From: Eubacteriales bacterium OttesenSCG-928-K08
Lineage (GTDB): Bacteria > Bacillota > Clostridia > Christensenellales > CAG-138
NCBI GenBank assembly: GCA_030266105.1
Contig: JAJDHH010000004.1
Coordinates: forward strand, 1 to 64,000
Direction: 5' to 3'
Length of the DNA stretch: 64,000 bases
Positions within the stretch are counted from its first letter, which is position 1. The number at the start of each line of letters is the position of its first letter. The notes beneath the pieces are model-generated. The model was given only the letters and a program-made list of their open reading frames with translations. It did not search any database and was not told the DNA's origin. This document shows positions 1 to 9,364 of this stretch, piece after piece. The position numbers and the translations under genes are program-made.

Positions 1-42
1 ATGGGGCGCGACACAATAACGCTTAATAATAAACCTCGGCCA

Positions 43-867
43 TCATTTGGGCAGGCGCCAAAGCCGCCCGCTTGTGAGCTGGCTTGGCGGGAAGTTTTCG
101 CCATTGAGCGTGTAAAACACCATGCTTTTAATTTCATCGTTAAAAAGCTTTGCAAAAAATATCGGATTATCGCCCGTCATATCAACATAAGCCTGATGCA
201 CTGCGGGAAAATCTTTTGGCAGCACCTCGATTGTTTGCTCCGGGTCATCCGGCATGGGGAAGTACGCCACCGCGTCGTATGCTAAAAGCAGCAGGCGCGG
301 CTCGCCATAATGCATCGGCTCGTTGTTTAAAAAATTGCGCACATGGCCGCCCGCGCCCACAGGGTCAAGCTCGGGGGTTACATTATAAACAAGCGGCTGA
401 ACATATAGCGCCACCCTTGTCCAGCCCGAAACAACCTCCACCACCTGCAGCAGCATTTCGTGCTCCCCATTTGGCTTAGGCGTCGCAGTCGGTGTTGCGG
501 TGGGTGTCGCAGTCGGCGTTGCAGTAGGAGTAGCGGTTGGCGTTGCGGTAGGCGTTGCAGTTGGGGTTGCGGTGGGTGTCGCAGTCGGTGTAGCGGTTGG
601 TGTCGCAGTCGATGTTGCGTTTGGTGTCGCTGTCGGCGTTGCAGTAGGTGTCGCAGTTGGCGGCGCGGAAAGCCACGGCAATACATTATGAGTGCCAAGC
701 GGTTTTACGACGATGAGCGAGGGCGGCTTTGGCGTAAAGCTAAGCGTGGGCGCGGGGGATAGCTCGGGGTAGGGCGTTGCATCTGCCCCGCCGGGATTTT
801 TTCCGCAGGCGCAAAGCACAAGCGCCAAACACAAAAACACATATAATATCTTTAAAGCTTTGCTCAT
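43..867 (-). CDS. Secreted lipoprotein with TPTA tandem-repeat stalk, function unknown
   Basis: I do not recognise a function. The product starts with a lipoprotein signal peptide (hydrophobic run, then a lipobox ending LCAC), so it should be lipid-anchored outside the membrane. A Pro/Thr-rich linker follows, then about 60 residues of almost pure Ala-Thr-Pro-Thr repeat, then a C-terminal domain of about 140 residues without a motif I know. The repeat probably acts as a stalk through the cell wall. I chose the ATG at 867 because GAGGTGG lies directly before it; an ATG four codons upstream has no ribosome binding site. The gene lies past the TypA terminator and is probably transcribed separately. 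Confidence is high that it is a lipoprotein and low for any role. Confidence 0.8.
   Translation of the reverse strand: MSKALKILYVFLCLALVLCACGKNPGGADATPYPELSPAPTLSFTPKPPSLIVVKPLGTHNVLPWLSAPPTATPTATPTATPNATSTATPTATPTATPTATPTATPTATPTATPTATPTATPTATPTATPKPNGEHEMLLQVVEVVSGWTRVALYVQPLVYNVTPELDPVGAGGHVRNFLNNEPMHYGEPRLLLLAYDAVAYFPMPDDPEQTIEVLPKDFPAVHQAYVDMTGDNPIFFAKLFNDEIKSMVFYTLNGENFPPSQLTSGRLWRLPK
478..663. repeat. In-frame tandem hexamer/12-mer microsatellite coding for TPTA repeats
   Basis: About 186 bp of degenerate 6- and 12-base units of the form GGYGTYGCRGTN, read on the minus strand as ACN-GCN-ACN-CCN codons. The unit length is a multiple of three, so gain or loss of units would change stalk length without shifting frame. 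The spacerless, in-frame layout shows it is not a CRISPR array. Confidence 0.9.
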
Positions 868-920
868 AATCCACCTCATGCAATACTTTCTGCAAACAGC
901 AAAAAGAAAATAAAACTATA

Positions 921-943
921 AAGAGAGTCTTTACGACTCTCTT
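921..943 (-). terminator. Rho-independent terminator of typA
   Basis: A perfect 9-bp stem (AAGAGAGTC / GACTCTCTT) with a 5-base loop is followed by T-rich sequence on both strands. It lies 28 bases past the typA stop on the minus strand. It may work in both directions. Confidence 0.8.
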
Positions 944-970
944 TTGTTTTATGTATATTGTTGTTTTTTG

Positions 971-2791
971 TTATGTTGTTTTATTGCTTGCCTGCCTTAG
1001 CCGCATCTCCTTGTTGAGCACACGCTTGCGCATGCGCACGTTCTGGGGTGTGATTTCAACGAGCTCATCGTCTGCAATAAATTCAAGGCATTGCTCAAGC
1101 GAAAGCAAGGTGTGCGGCGTGAGGCGCAGCGCATCATCGCTGCCCGAAGCGCGAACGTTTGTGACATGCTTTTTTTTGCACACATTCACAACAATGTCGC
1201 CTGATTTTGCGCATTCGCCCACCACCTGGCCGGTGTATACCGGCACGCCCGGGCCGATAAAAAGCCTGCCGCGCTCCTGGGTGTTAAAAAGGCCGTAGGT
1301 TGTGGTTTCACCTGTTTCATGGGCAACGAGGCTGCCGTGCGTGCGCTCGGGAAGATCACCCTTGTAAGGCGCATAACCTTCAAATATGTGGCTCATCACG
1401 CCATTGCCGCGCGTGTCAGTTAAAAGCTCGCTGCGGTAGCCCATCAAACCACGTGCGGGTATTAAAAACTTCAGCCTTGTGTCGCCGGTGCCTGCGGTCA
1501 TATCCACAAGCTCCGCCTTGCGTGAGCCAAGCTTTTCCATCACCGCGCCAACATATTCCTGAGGCACATCAACGGTGAGCTGCTCCATTGGCTCAAGGCG
1601 CGTGCCGTTTTCATCGGTGCGATAAATCACCCTTGGGCGGCTCACGGCAAATTCATAACCCTGCCTGCGCATGGTTTCGATGAGTATTGAAAGGTGCAGC
1701 TCGCCGCGGCCGCAAACCTCAAAAGCATCTGTCGAGCCGGTTTCGTTTACCCGCATTGAAACATTTGTCATCACCTCGCGAAAAAGGCGCTCGCGGATAT
1801 TGCGGGAGGTGACATATTTTCCCTCGCGCCCGGCAAAGGGGCTGTCGTTCACCACAAAAAGCATCGAAACCGTGGGCTCGTCAATGTGCACAAATGGCAA
1901 GGGCTCAACACAATCAGGGTCGCATGCCGTTTCGCCGATTGAAAGATCATCTATGCCCGCCACCGCAACAATATCACCCGCAAACGCCTCTTCGGTTTCC
2001 ACACGCTTGAGGCCCTGAAAATGATAGAGCTTTGCGAGCTTTGCTTCTGTCTGGCGCTCCGCGCCACAAACTGTGACCTGCATGGCGCGCCTTGCTGTGC
2101 CGCGCACAATGCGGCCTACGCCAATGCGCCCGACATATTCATCATAGTCGATTGTGGAAAATAGTATTTGCAGCGGGCCGTCCGCGTCGCATTCGGGCGC
2201 GGGGATCGCTTCGAGTATCGTATCAAAAAGCGGCTGCATATCTTGCGTCATCTCATCGGGCTCAAGGCCCGAAACGCCATCCCTTGAGGAAGCGTAAACA
2301 ACAGGAAAATCGAGCTGCGCGGCCGATGCGCCAAGGTCGATAAACAACTCAAGCACTTCGCTTACAACCTCGGTGGGTCTTGCGCCCGGGCGATCCACCT
2401 TGTTTACAACAACGATGGGGGTTTTGCCAAGCTCCAGCGCCTTGCTTAAAACAAAGCGGGTTTGGGGCATGCAGCCTTCAAAAGCATCCACAAGCAGCAG
2501 TACCCCATCCACCAGCTGCAATATGCGCTCCACCTCGCCGCCAAAGTCGGCGTGGCCGGGGGTATCTACGATGTTGATGCGTGTGTTTTTGTAGGTAACG
2601 GCTGTGTTTTTGCTTAAGATTGTGATGCCGCGCTCGCGCTCGATGTCGTTGCTATCCATCACGCGCTCCTGAACCTGCTCGTGTGCGCGAAAAACGCCGC
2701 TTTGGCGCAGCATTTGATCCACCAGTGTGGTTTTGCCATGGTCTACGTGTGCGATAATCGCGATGTTGCGTATGTTTGTGCTTGTGTTCAT
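971..2791 (-). CDS. typA: Ribosome-associated GTPase TypA/BipA
   Basis: A translational GTPase of the EF-G/LepA superfamily that binds the 70S ribosome and is linked to 50S assembly and stress adaptation. The N-terminal G domain shows [13 protein letters not shown] (P loop), RGITI (switch I), [14 protein letters not shown] (G3) and [10 protein letters not shown] (G4). Domains II, III and V and the TypA-specific C-terminal domain follow at the usual length of about 605 residues. AGGA lies five bases before the ATG at 2791, which fits the family start; ATGs at 2797 and 2806 are weaker. A sigma-A-like promoter lies just upstream and a terminator just downstream, so it looks monocistronic. Confidence 0.96.
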   Translation of the reverse strand: MNTSTNIRNIAIIAHVDHGKTTLVDQMLRQSGVFRAHEQVQERVMDSNDIERERGITILSKNTAVTYKNTRINIVDTPGHADFGGEVERILQLVDGVLLLVDAFEGCMPQTRFVLSKALELGKTPIVVVNKVDRPGARPTEVVSEVLELFIDLGASAAQLDFPVVYASSRDGVSGLEPDEMTQDMQPLFDTILEAIPAPECDADGPLQILFSTIDYDEYVGRIGVGRIVRGTARRAMQVTVCGAERQTEAKLAKLYHFQGLKRVETEEAFAGDIVAVAGIDDLSIGETACDPDCVEPLPFVHIDEPTVSMLFVVNDSPFAGREGKYVTSRNIRERLFREVMTNVSMRVNETGSTDAFEVCGRGELHLSILIETMRRQGYEFAVSRPRVIYRTDENGTRLEPMEQLTVDVPQEYVGAVMEKLGSRKAELVDMTAGTGDTRLKFLIPARGLMGYRSELLTDTRGNGVMSHIFEGYAPYKGDLPERTHGSLVAHETGETTTYGLFNTQERGRLFIGPGVPVYTGQVVGECAKSGDIVVNVCKKKHVTNVRASGSDDALRLTPHTLLSLEQCLEFIADDELVEITPQNVRMRKRVLNKEMRLRQASNKTT

Positions 2792-2839
2792 ATTCATCCT
2801 AACCATTCAATTTGCCGCGCTTTTTGCGCAACACACGAT

Positions 2840-2868
2840 ATTATATTCCCCTAAAGCGCGAATTGCAA
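2840..2868 (-). promoter_or_regulatory. Sigma-A-type promoter for typA
   Basis: On the minus strand there is TTGCAA (2863-2868), a 17-base spacer and TATAAT (2840-2845), about 50 bases before the typA start. Spacing and -10 match are ideal; the -35 is moderate. Confidence 0.7.
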
Positions 2869-2951
2869 GGCGTTGGGGGCATATTCAGGGGTTTTTTTGA
2901 ATGTGTGGGGTGAACATAAGCTTAAACTGCTAAAAAGGATGGACGATTCTG

Positions 2952-4085
2952 TCACATATAATAGCGCGGGTTATACGGAATGCCGTCAATCAAAAGCTCC
3001 ATGTGCAAATGCGGCTTTGCCTCCTCATCCACAGGTGCGCCAAGGGAGGCGATGTGCTGGCCCTTTTCCACAACATCGCCAACGTTAACAAGCGTATTTT
3101 CCAACGGAGCAAGCCTTGTTATAAAACCATCGCCATGGTCGATTTCCATCATCAGCCCGTAATTTCCACGCTTGCCAATGTAGCAAACTGTGCCTGCCTC
3201 GGGTGCAAGCACCTCGCCCTTTAGCTCAAGCGCATAATCGAGCCCGTGGTGCATTTCGTTTCGTCGCATGCCAAAGTTGGATGATATATCCGCCTTGCAG
3301 GGGTGCCCAAGGTCAAAGCCCTCAGGAGCGGCCTTGCCCTTTTCGCCCTCGGATCGCCCGGCTTCTTTGTCGGGCTGCGAGCTTTTGTAGGTTCCCACGG
3401 CGACCTGCTCATCGATCGGGCGTTGCGTTAATATTTCGCGCGCATCGGATTGACCTTTCAAAACGCCATTGCGGTAAGTGTATGTATATTCGGTAACAAG
3501 CTCGCCCGCGCGCCCGGAGGAAAGCACCAAACGCGAGCCTTCCAAAAGACGCTCATCCTCTACCTCTTTTGTTTCGTACGCCAGCTTGTCGGTTTCCGAG
3601 AGTTTGGTGGTTACAATAACGGGGCAAAGCTCCGGGTTTTCGCGAATGAGATTTTGAGCCTCCAGTGTGGATGTGGCGTTTTCGCCAAGCACAGCCTCTC
3701 GCACCGTCATTTTCATTTCAAAGGCGGCTCTGATCAAATTCTGCCCGGCGGGGATGTCCTTTCCCGCCTGCTCAAGCCGCCAGTTCAAAAGCGAAACCGC
3801 AAGCGGGCGGCTTGCAACAGTGCAAATGGGCTGCTCATTTGCCAATATGGTGTAGGAGCCTTCCACAAAACCCTCGAGCCAATTTTCAGGCGTGGGTGTG
3901 GGTTCGGGCGTGGGCAAGGGTGCGGCCGCAAAGTCCTCCGGAAGCGCAGGGATTTTAAAAATCAGCACGGCCGCCACGCAGGCCGCAACTATCAGCAGCA
4001 CAAAAAGCACACGGCTAAACGTGCCTAAATTGCTTTCGCGGTTATCTTCTTCAGGTTGTTTTTGCGTATGGGGCATTTGATTCAC
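2952..4085 (-). CDS. Membrane-anchored G5 / M23-family peptidase
   Basis: A predicted cell-wall endopeptidase. After a short cytoplasmic tail it has one membrane segment (VLFVLLIVAACVAAVLIF), a Pro-rich linker with PTPEPTPTPE, and a region whose end resembles a G5 domain (TEYTYTYRNG ... VAVGTY). The C-terminal M23 lysostaphin-like domain carries the zinc motifs: H in MHHGLDYA and HLHME near the C-terminus. Several M23 proteins of this layout act in sporulation or septal wall remodelling, but nothing nearby proves that. I prefer the GTG at 4085 because AAAGGAG lies eight to nine bases upstream. An in-frame ATG at 4226 would run into the ctsR promoter/operator and adds 47 residues without a domain. 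It points away from ctsR. Confidence 0.85.
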   Translation of the reverse strand: MNQMPHTQKQPEEDNRESNLGTFSRVLFVLLIVAACVAAVLIFKIPALPEDFAAAPLPTPEPTPTPENWLEGFVEGSYTILANEQPICTVASRPLAVSLLNWRLEQAGKDIPAGQNLIRAAFEMKMTVREAVLGENATSTLEAQNLIRENPELCPVIVTTKLSETDKLAYETKEVEDERLLEGSRLVLSSGRAGELVTEYTYTYRNGVLKGQSDAREILTQRPIDEQVAVGTYKSSQPDKEAGRSEGEKGKAAPEGFDLGHPCKADISSNFGMRRNEMHHGLDYALELKGEVLAPEAGTVCYIGKRGNYGLMMEIDHGDGFITRLAPLENTLVNVGDVVEKGQHIASLGAPVDEEAKPHLHMELLIDGIPYNPRYYM

Positions 4086-4183
4086 TGCCAGTGACTCCTT
4101 TTGTGGTAATGCTTGTAGTATAACATGATTTGCTGGGTGGGAGAATGATTCATTTTTCTTCACAAAAGCGTCAAATTGTGCGC

Positions 4184-4211
4184 TTGAAGATTTTTGCGCG
4201 CCTGCTATACT
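4184..4211 (+). promoter_or_regulatory. Promoter of the ctsR-mcsA-mcsB-clpC operon
   Basis: TTGAAG (4184-4189), a 16-base spacer and TATACT (4206-4211), followed at once by a second TATAAT-like hexamer at 4211-4216. The CtsR operator starts ten bases further on, as expected for a repressor covering the transcription start. Confidence 0.75.
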
Positions 4212-4220
4212 ATAATTAAA

Positions 4221-4237
4221 GGTCAAAGATAGTCAAA
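4221..4237 (+). promoter_or_regulatory. CtsR operator (heptad direct repeat)
   Basis: GGTCAAA-GAT-AGTCAAA matches the CtsR consensus RGTCAAANANRGTCAAA at every defined position. It lies just after the -10 region and before ctsR, so the operon is almost certainly autorepressed by CtsR and released by heat or protein-arginine phosphorylation. Confidence 0.95.
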
Positions 4238-4359
4238 CACGGCGTCTTGTCGTTTAGCCTTACTTTGGCCGGGGTTATGGTGTTGGCATGAGCATAGGGC
4301 ATTCGTGTCAACACTATACAAGAGCGATTTATAAAATAGGAAAAGAGGCGTGAAAATAA

Positions 4360-4818
4360 ATGTCGGTGCTGGCGGACAGCATAGCGCTGTTCATAAATGA
4401 AATGCTTGAGCTGGAGGATGTTGTGCTTTTGCGGCGCAACGAGCTTGCGCAGCATTTTTCCTGCGCACCCTCGCAGATCAACTATGTGCTTAGCACGCGT
4501 TTTACGCTCGACCAGGGTTATCAGGTTGAGTCGCGCCGGGGCGGCGGCGGATACATACAAATCGTGCGTGTGGATACAGGCAGCACCTTGCATGAATACG
4601 CCTGCAACCGCGTTGGCGAAAGCATTACGCTGCGCGATGCCGAGTGCATCATAGCAAGGCTTTGCGGCGAGGGTTTTATCAGTGAAAGAGAGGCCGGTGT
4701 TATGCAGGGCGCGGTGCGCGCCTGCATGCTGCCCACGCAGGAGCTTACGGATGCTTCGCGTGCAAAGGTGCTCAAGGGTATGCTCGCCATGCTGGTTTAT
4801 ATGGAAAAGGAGGATTAA
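4360..4818 (+). CDS. ctsR: Class III stress-gene repressor CtsR
   Basis: A winged helix-turn-helix repressor of clp genes that senses heat through its glycine-rich wing. The sequence (152 residues) has the typical N-terminus (LADSIALFINEML), the DNA-binding helix region (LAQHFSCAPSQINYVLSTRFT) and the wing with RRGGGGYIQI. The C-terminal half is the McsB/ClpC-interacting dimerisation domain. The ATG follows AAGAGGCG. It is first in a four-gene operon, five bases before mcsA, and a perfect CtsR box upstream shows autoregulation. Confidence 0.97.
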   Translation: MSVLADSIALFINEMLELEDVVLLRRNELAQHFSCAPSQINYVLSTRFTLDQGYQVESRRGGGGYIQIVRVDTGSTLHEYACNRVGESITLRDAECIIARLCGEGFISEREAGVMQGAVRACMLPTQELTDASRAKVLKGMLAMLVYMEKED

Positions 4819-4822
4819 ACAT

Positions 4823-5338
4823 ATGATTTGTGAAAGCTGCAAAAAAAATCAGGCAAGCGTGCACACAATAAATGTGGTTAACGGCGTTAAACAGGAGCAT
4901 TATCTTTGTGAGGAATGCGCAAGGCGGGTGCAGGGCGCAATCCCCTCGCTAATGGGGCTTCTCGCCGGTTTTTATAGTATGCCGCAGCAGGAAATGGAAA
5001 CGGAAAGCTGCTCATGTGGTTACACGCTTGCGCATTTTCAAAAGACAGGACTTCTGGGCTGCCCGGAATGTTACGAAACCTATCGCGAGCAGCTTTTGCC
5101 ATCAATCAAGCGCGTGCAGGGCGGCAGGCTCAAGCATGTCGGCAGGGCGCCGGATTTTGCGCAGGATCAGGCAACACAGGCGCCGGATGAGGCGGCAAAA
5201 AATGTGCAGCAGGCAGAACCCGTTGATGAACGTGTACACCTTAAGCAGGAGCTTGAGCTGGCAATTAAAGAGGAACGCTATGAGCGCGCGGCGGAGCTTA
5301 GGGATCGCCTGAAGGCGCTGGAAGGAGCGGACGCATGA
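4823..5338 (+). CDS. mcsA: McsB activator McsA
   Basis: A zinc-binding adaptor that activates the protein-arginine kinase McsB and modulates CtsR. It has two treble-clef-like cysteine groups: CESC with CEEC in the first 35 residues, and CSC with CPEC near residues 60-80. A C-terminal UVR motif (ELAIKEERYERAAELRDRL) is like those in UvrB and ClpC. The ATG at 4823 is preceded by AAGGAGGA inside the end of ctsR. Its end overlaps mcsB by four bases (ATGA), which implies translational coupling. Confidence 0.95.
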   Translation: MICESCKKNQASVHTINVVNGVKQEHYLCEECARRVQGAIPSLMGLLAGFYSMPQQEMETESCSCGYTLAHFQKTGLLGCPECYETYREQLLPSIKRVQGGRLKHVGRAPDFAQDQATQAPDEAAKNVQQAEPVDERVHLKQELELAIKEERYERAAELRDRLKALEGADA

Positions 5339-6357
5339 TTAAAAATGAAGATATCGCCTTGCGCTCCCGTGTGCGCCTGGCGCGTAATTTGAAGGGATTA
5401 CCCTTCCCCCACATGATGGACGAAAAGCAGATGAAAACGCTCATCGCCGATGTTAACGCCGCGATCAACGGCAACGGAGATTTTCTGCTGCTTGAAATGG
5501 ATAAGCTCCCCGCAAGGGAAAAGCGCCTGCTTATCGAGCGGCACCTTATTAGCCCTGAGCTTGCAAAGGCAGGCCGCGGCGCGGCGCTTATTAACAAGGA
5601 AGAAACGCTATCCATAATGATTGGCGAGGAGGATCATCTTCGCATTCAAAGCATGCAGGATGGTTTAAACCTGCAGGATGCCGATACGCTTTGCTCCGCT
5701 GTTGATCGCCTGCTTGAGCGCAAGCTTGCTTATGCCTTTGATAAGGAGCTGGGCTATTTGACCGCCTGCCCGACAAACCTTGGCTCAGGCATGCGCGCAT
5801 CCGTAATGATGCACCTGCCCGCACTTTCCATGATGGGGGGCGCGGAGCCGCTTTTGAGCATGATCGGCAAGCTTGGTTATGCCGTGCGTGGTTATTATGG
5901 CGAAGGCTCAAAGGCGCCGGGGCATATTTATCAGATAAGCAATCAGATGACATTGGGCATTTTGGAGGAGGACATTTTAAGCAACCTTTCAGGCACTGTG
6001 CTGCGCATACTTGAGCGCGAGGCCGGTGTGCGCGAGCCTTTTTATGAGCAAAACAAGCTGGAGCTGGAGGATAGGCTTTACCGCTCGCTTGGGCTTTTAG
6101 GCTACGCCCGCAAGCTGACGGTGACTGAGGCGATGGAGGCCGTTTGCGACATAAAGCTTGCGTGCGGGTTGGGGCTGATGCCGGAGTTTACGCAGGGGTT
6201 TTTGAACAAACTGCTTGTGGATATTCAGCCCGGCGCGCTTGAGCAGCGGGCCGGTGAGGAAATGAATGCCGCGCAGCAGGAAATGGCGCGCGCGCAATAT
6301 ATACGAGAGCAATTAAAAACAATCAACAACGAGGTGAATAAAGATGAACGTATTTGA
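5335..6357 (+). CDS. mcsB: Protein-arginine kinase McsB
   Basis: Phosphorylates arginines on damaged proteins, marking them for ClpC-ClpP, and inactivates CtsR. It is a phosphagen-kinase-like domain. Visible family signatures are the start ([18 protein letters not shown]), the nucleotide-binding region with [18 protein letters not shown], and the C-terminal [11 protein letters not shown] block. Its 340 residues are close to the usual 350-360. It overlaps mcsA by four bases and clpC by fourteen. Confidence 0.96.
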   Translation: MIKNEDIALRSRVRLARNLKGLPFPHMMDEKQMKTLIADVNAAINGNGDFLLLEMDKLPAREKRLLIERHLISPELAKAGRGAALINKEETLSIMIGEEDHLRIQSMQDGLNLQDADTLCSAVDRLLERKLAYAFDKELGYLTACPTNLGSGMRASVMMHLPALSMMGGAEPLLSMIGKLGYAVRGYYGEGSKAPGHIYQISNQMTLGILEEDILSNLSGTVLRILEREAGVREPFYEQNKLELEDRLYRSLGLLGYARKLTVTEAMEAVCDIKLACGLGLMPEFTQGFLNKLLVDIQPGALEQRAGEEMNAAQQEMARAQYIREQLKTINNEVNKDERI

Positions 6358-8773
6358 CCGCTATACAGAAGGCGCGCGCCGCGCACTTGCGCTTGCGCAG
6401 GAAAGCGCAAAGCAGCTTGGGCATAACTATGTGGGCACAGAGCATTTGCTGCTGGGGCTTTTGCAAACGGAGGATAGCTCCGCCGTGCGTTTATTAAAGC
6501 AGCAGGGTGTGCTTTTTGATGAGGCCGCTTCGCAGACGGAGCGCCTTGTGGGCCGGGGCGACTATCAGTTTACCGATAGCTTTGGTTACACACCGCGCAC
6601 AAAAAAGGTGATTGAGCTAAGCCTATATGAGGCAAAGGCGCTCAACCACAATTACATTGGCACGGAGCATTTGCTGCTTGCGCTTTTAAGGGAGCGCGAA
6701 AGTGTGGCGGCCCGCGTGCTGCAGGACCTGGGCGTGGATTTGGAGGAGCTTAGAAAGCAGCTTATAACCAGCGTTTCGACTGATGGCGGGAGCAAAGGCC
6801 AGGCGGGCCGGGGCGATATTTCGACCCCCACGCTGGATCAATACGGCAAGGATCTGACCAAGATGGCGCGCGATGGCGAGCTTGACCCTGTGATTGGCCG
6901 CGCTGAGGAAATCACACGCATAATCCAGATTTTAAGCCGACGCACAAAAAACAACCCTGTGCTTATCGGCGACCCGGGCGTGGGTAAATCCGCCATTATA
7001 GAAGGGCTTGCCCAGCGCATCGTAGCAGCCGATGTGCCGGAAACGCTTAAGGATAAGCGGGTTGTCACGCTGGATTTGGGCGGCATGCTTGCAGGCACCA
7101 AATACAGGGGCGAATTTGAGGAGCGCATTAAGTCCGCGATCGATGAGCTAAAGAGCAGCGGCAACACCGTGCTTTTTATAGATGAGCTGCACACGATTGT
7201 GGGCGCGGGGGCATCCGAGGGTTCTATCGATGCTTCCAACATATTAAAGCCCGCGCTCGCCAGGGGCGAAATTCAGGTAGTGGGCGCAACAACGCTTGAT
7301 GAATACCGCCGCTATATCGAAAAGGATGCCGCGCTTGAGCGAAGATTCCAGCCGGTGACTGTGGGTGAACCCACGCAGGAGGAGGCCAAGCTCATTTTGT
7401 TCGGCCTGCGCGACAGATACGAAGCGCACCACAAGGCGCGCATCACCGATGAGGCGGTGAATGCCGCTGTGGAGCTTTCAAGCCGATATATTTCGGATCG
7501 TTTCCTTCCTGATAAAGCCATCGACCTTATGGATGAAGCCGCATCCAAGGTGAAGCTGCAGGCATATGTTTCACCACCCGATCTTAAGGAGCTTGAAGCG
7601 AAGATCGAGGCCGTGCGCAAGGAGAAGGAGGAGGCCGTCACCAACCAGAATTATGAGCGCGCCGCACAGGTGCGCGATGAGGAGCTTAACCTCGCCCGCG
7701 AAATGGAAAACAAACGCCGCGAGTGGGAGGAAAGCCGCAAGGCATCCGTCAGCGTGGTTGGCGAGGAGGATGTGGCGCAGGTTGTTGCCGCGTGGACTGG
7801 CGTCCCCGTCAAAAAACTCACTGAGGATGAAAGCGAGCGGCTTTTGCAGCTTGAACAAACGCTGCATAACCGTGTGATCGGGCAGGATGAAGCGGTCGGC
7901 GCGGTTTCACGCGCAATCCGAAGAGCGCGCGCGGGGTTAAAAGACCCAAAACGCCCGATAGGCTCATACATATTCCTCGGCCCCACGGGCGTTGGCAAAA
8001 CTGAGCTTACAAAAGCGCTTGCAGAGGCCATGTTTGGCGATGAAAACGCGATGGTTCGGCTTGATATGTCCGAATATATGGAGCCGCACTCTGTTGCCAA
8101 GCTTGTTGGCTCCCCGCCGGGTTATGTCGGTTATGACGATGGTGGCCAGCTCACCGAAAAGGTGCGCAGAAAACCATATGCCGTTGTGCTTTTTGATGAG
8201 ATTGAAAAGGCGCACCCGGATGTATTTAACGCGCTGCTGCAAATATTGGAGGATGGCCGCTTGACCGACAGCAAGGGGCGCGTGGTGGATTTTCGAAATA
8301 CGATACTTATCATGACCTCCAACGTTGGCGCGGGCAAACTCAACGCGACAAAACGGCTGGGTTTTGGAACGGAGCAAAACGAATCCATCGCCAACTATGA
8401 GCGCATGAAGGAAACCATGATGGATGAGCTAAAGCGCACATTCCGGCCGGAGTTCCTAAACCGTGTGGATGAAATCATACTCTTCCACGCGCTTGAAAAG
8501 GAGCAAACGCGCGCTATTGTAAAGCTGATGCTAAACTCTGTAACAGAGCGGCTTAAGGAGCGGGGGATCGAGCTTGATATAACGGATGAGGTTGAAGAAT
8601 TCCTTGCCGAATCCGGTTTTGATCCTATGTATGGCGCAAGGCCATTGCGCCGCGCAATTCAGCAGCAGGTGGAGGATAGCCTCAGCGAGGAAATTCTTTC
8701 CGGCCGAATACAGCTTGGCAACCGTGTTAAGGCAGTGTTAAACGACGGAAAGCTCGCCTGGGAAAAGGAATAG
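6344..8773 (+). CDS. clpC: AAA+ unfoldase ClpC
   Basis: The ATPase partner of ClpP and reader of phospho-arginine marks. Order of parts: two Clp-N repeats (about residues 1-145), first AAA+ module with Walker [10 protein letters not shown] near 208 and Walker B FIDELHTI near 276, middle region with a UVR motif ([14 protein letters not shown]) near 430, second AAA+ module with GPTGVGKTE near 546, and a C-terminal D2-small domain. Its 809 residues match the family. It is the last gene of the operon, followed by two terminators. Confidence 0.98.
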   Translation: MNVFDRYTEGARRALALAQESAKQLGHNYVGTEHLLLGLLQTEDSSAVRLLKQQGVLFDEAASQTERLVGRGDYQFTDSFGYTPRTKKVIELSLYEAKALNHNYIGTEHLLLALLRERESVAARVLQDLGVDLEELRKQLITSVSTDGGSKGQAGRGDISTPTLDQYGKDLTKMARDGELDPVIGRAEEITRIIQILSRRTKNNPVLIGDPGVGKSAIIEGLAQRIVAADVPETLKDKRVVTLDLGGMLAGTKYRGEFEERIKSAIDELKSSGNTVLFIDELHTIVGAGASEGSIDASNILKPALARGEIQVVGATTLDEYRRYIEKDAALERRFQPVTVGEPTQEEAKLILFGLRDRYEAHHKARITDEAVNAAVELSSRYISDRFLPDKAIDLMDEAASKVKLQAYVSPPDLKELEAKIEAVRKEKEEAVTNQNYERAAQVRDEELNLAREMENKRREWEESRKASVSVVGEEDVAQVVAAWTGVPVKKLTEDESERLLQLEQTLHNRVIGQDEAVGAVSRAIRRARAGLKDPKRPIGSYIFLGPTGVGKTELTKALAEAMFGDENAMVRLDMSEYMEPHSVAKLVGSPPGYVGYDDGGQLTEKVRRKPYAVVLFDEIEKAHPDVFNALLQILEDGRLTDSKGRVVDFRNTILIMTSNVGAGKLNATKRLGFGTEQNESIANYERMKETMMDELKRTFRPEFLNRVDEIILFHALEKEQTRAIVKLMLNSVTERLKERGIELDITDEVEEFLAESGFDPMYGARPLRRAIQQQVEDSLSEEILSGRIQLGNRVKAVLNDGKLAWEKE

Positions 8774-8780
8774 TATTTAA

Positions 8781-8817
8781 AAACAGTGATGTGCGGCAAA
8801 GCCGCACATCACTGTTT
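8781..8817 (+). terminator. Strong hairpin after clpC
   Basis: A 17-bp perfect stem (AAACAGTGATGTGCGGC and its complement) around an AAA loop, eight bases after the clpC stop. The T-run after it is short, so it may be an mRNA 3' stabiliser working with the next hairpin. Confidence 0.75.
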
Positions 8818-8826
8818 GAAACTTCG

Positions 8827-8849
8827 GAGCCTCAGCGAGGCTCTTTTTT
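8827..8849 (+). terminator. Second terminator after clpC
   Basis: GAGCCTC-AGC-GAGGCTC followed directly by six T. A canonical intrinsic terminator in tandem with the hairpin before it. Confidence 0.85.
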
Positions 8850-8925
8850 GTGCCAAAAACAATGTATAAAATGTAAATTAACAAACGTTACTTATAAAAA
8901 AGTTCATTTTGAGGCCAATTTAAGT

Positions 8926-8953
8926 TTGAATTGAGACTAAAGTGTTGTATAAT
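8926..8953 (+). promoter_or_regulatory. Candidate promoter of the giant surface-protein gene
   Basis: TTGAAT (8926-8931), 16 bases, TATAAT (8948-8953). It is the best sigma-A match in the 515-base gap before the giant gene and would give an mRNA leader of about 405 bases. Confidence 0.55.
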
Positions 8954-9364
8954 CCATATTACTGAACATATGTATACAAAAATGTAGGTGGGCGTTTGCG
9001 CGCCATGTTTTTGTTACTGAATAAATGTAATAACCCGAATAAAGTAAGGCTGGGCATCGTGTGCAATCTTAAAACGATCTTAGCTAAGCGGATAAATTCT
9101 GTAGTGGATGGATTTTGTGTTTTTAATAACACTTGAGCGCAGGAAAAAACATGACAAATAGGTTAATTAAAATTTGGATAGATTGGTTCGACATGACCAA
9201 AAGGGTTTATATAGTACTAGAAGGAATGTCATAGCGATATTTTAGTGACCCAATTGGTTGTTTTGGAATGAAAAACGCAAGAAAACGATAAAACGTAGCA
9301 TTTAATAAGACGTTTACCGGAAGCGATACAGGGGTGTGCGCATGCCGGCAGGGAGGAAGAAAAT
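8954..9364 (+). other. Long 5' leader of the giant gene, no recognised RNA element
   Basis: About 400 AT-rich bases without a credible gene. I looked for c-di-GMP-I/II, T-box and other riboswitch signatures and found none that fits. The stretch ends in a strong ribosome binding site, GGGAGGA, seven bases before the ATG. Confidence 0.5.

Noticed and set aside
1-285. A plus-strand open frame at the left edge
   Set aside because: It lies antisense to the lipoprotein gene, has no ribosome binding site or recognisable domain and is best seen as a shadow.
478-663. CRISPR array or non-coding satellite
   Set aside because: Units are 6 and 12 bases without spacers and stay in frame inside a lipoprotein gene.
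4086-4226. N-terminal extension of the M23 peptidase from an ATG at 4226
   Set aside because: It would start inside the ctsR promoter/operator; the GTG at 4085 has a strong ribosome binding site.
8954-9364. c-di-GMP riboswitch before the giant adhesin-like gene
   Set aside because: Short AAACGCAAG-like stretches occur, but the conserved core, tetraloop receptor and GGGG/CC pairings of the GEMM classes are not found.
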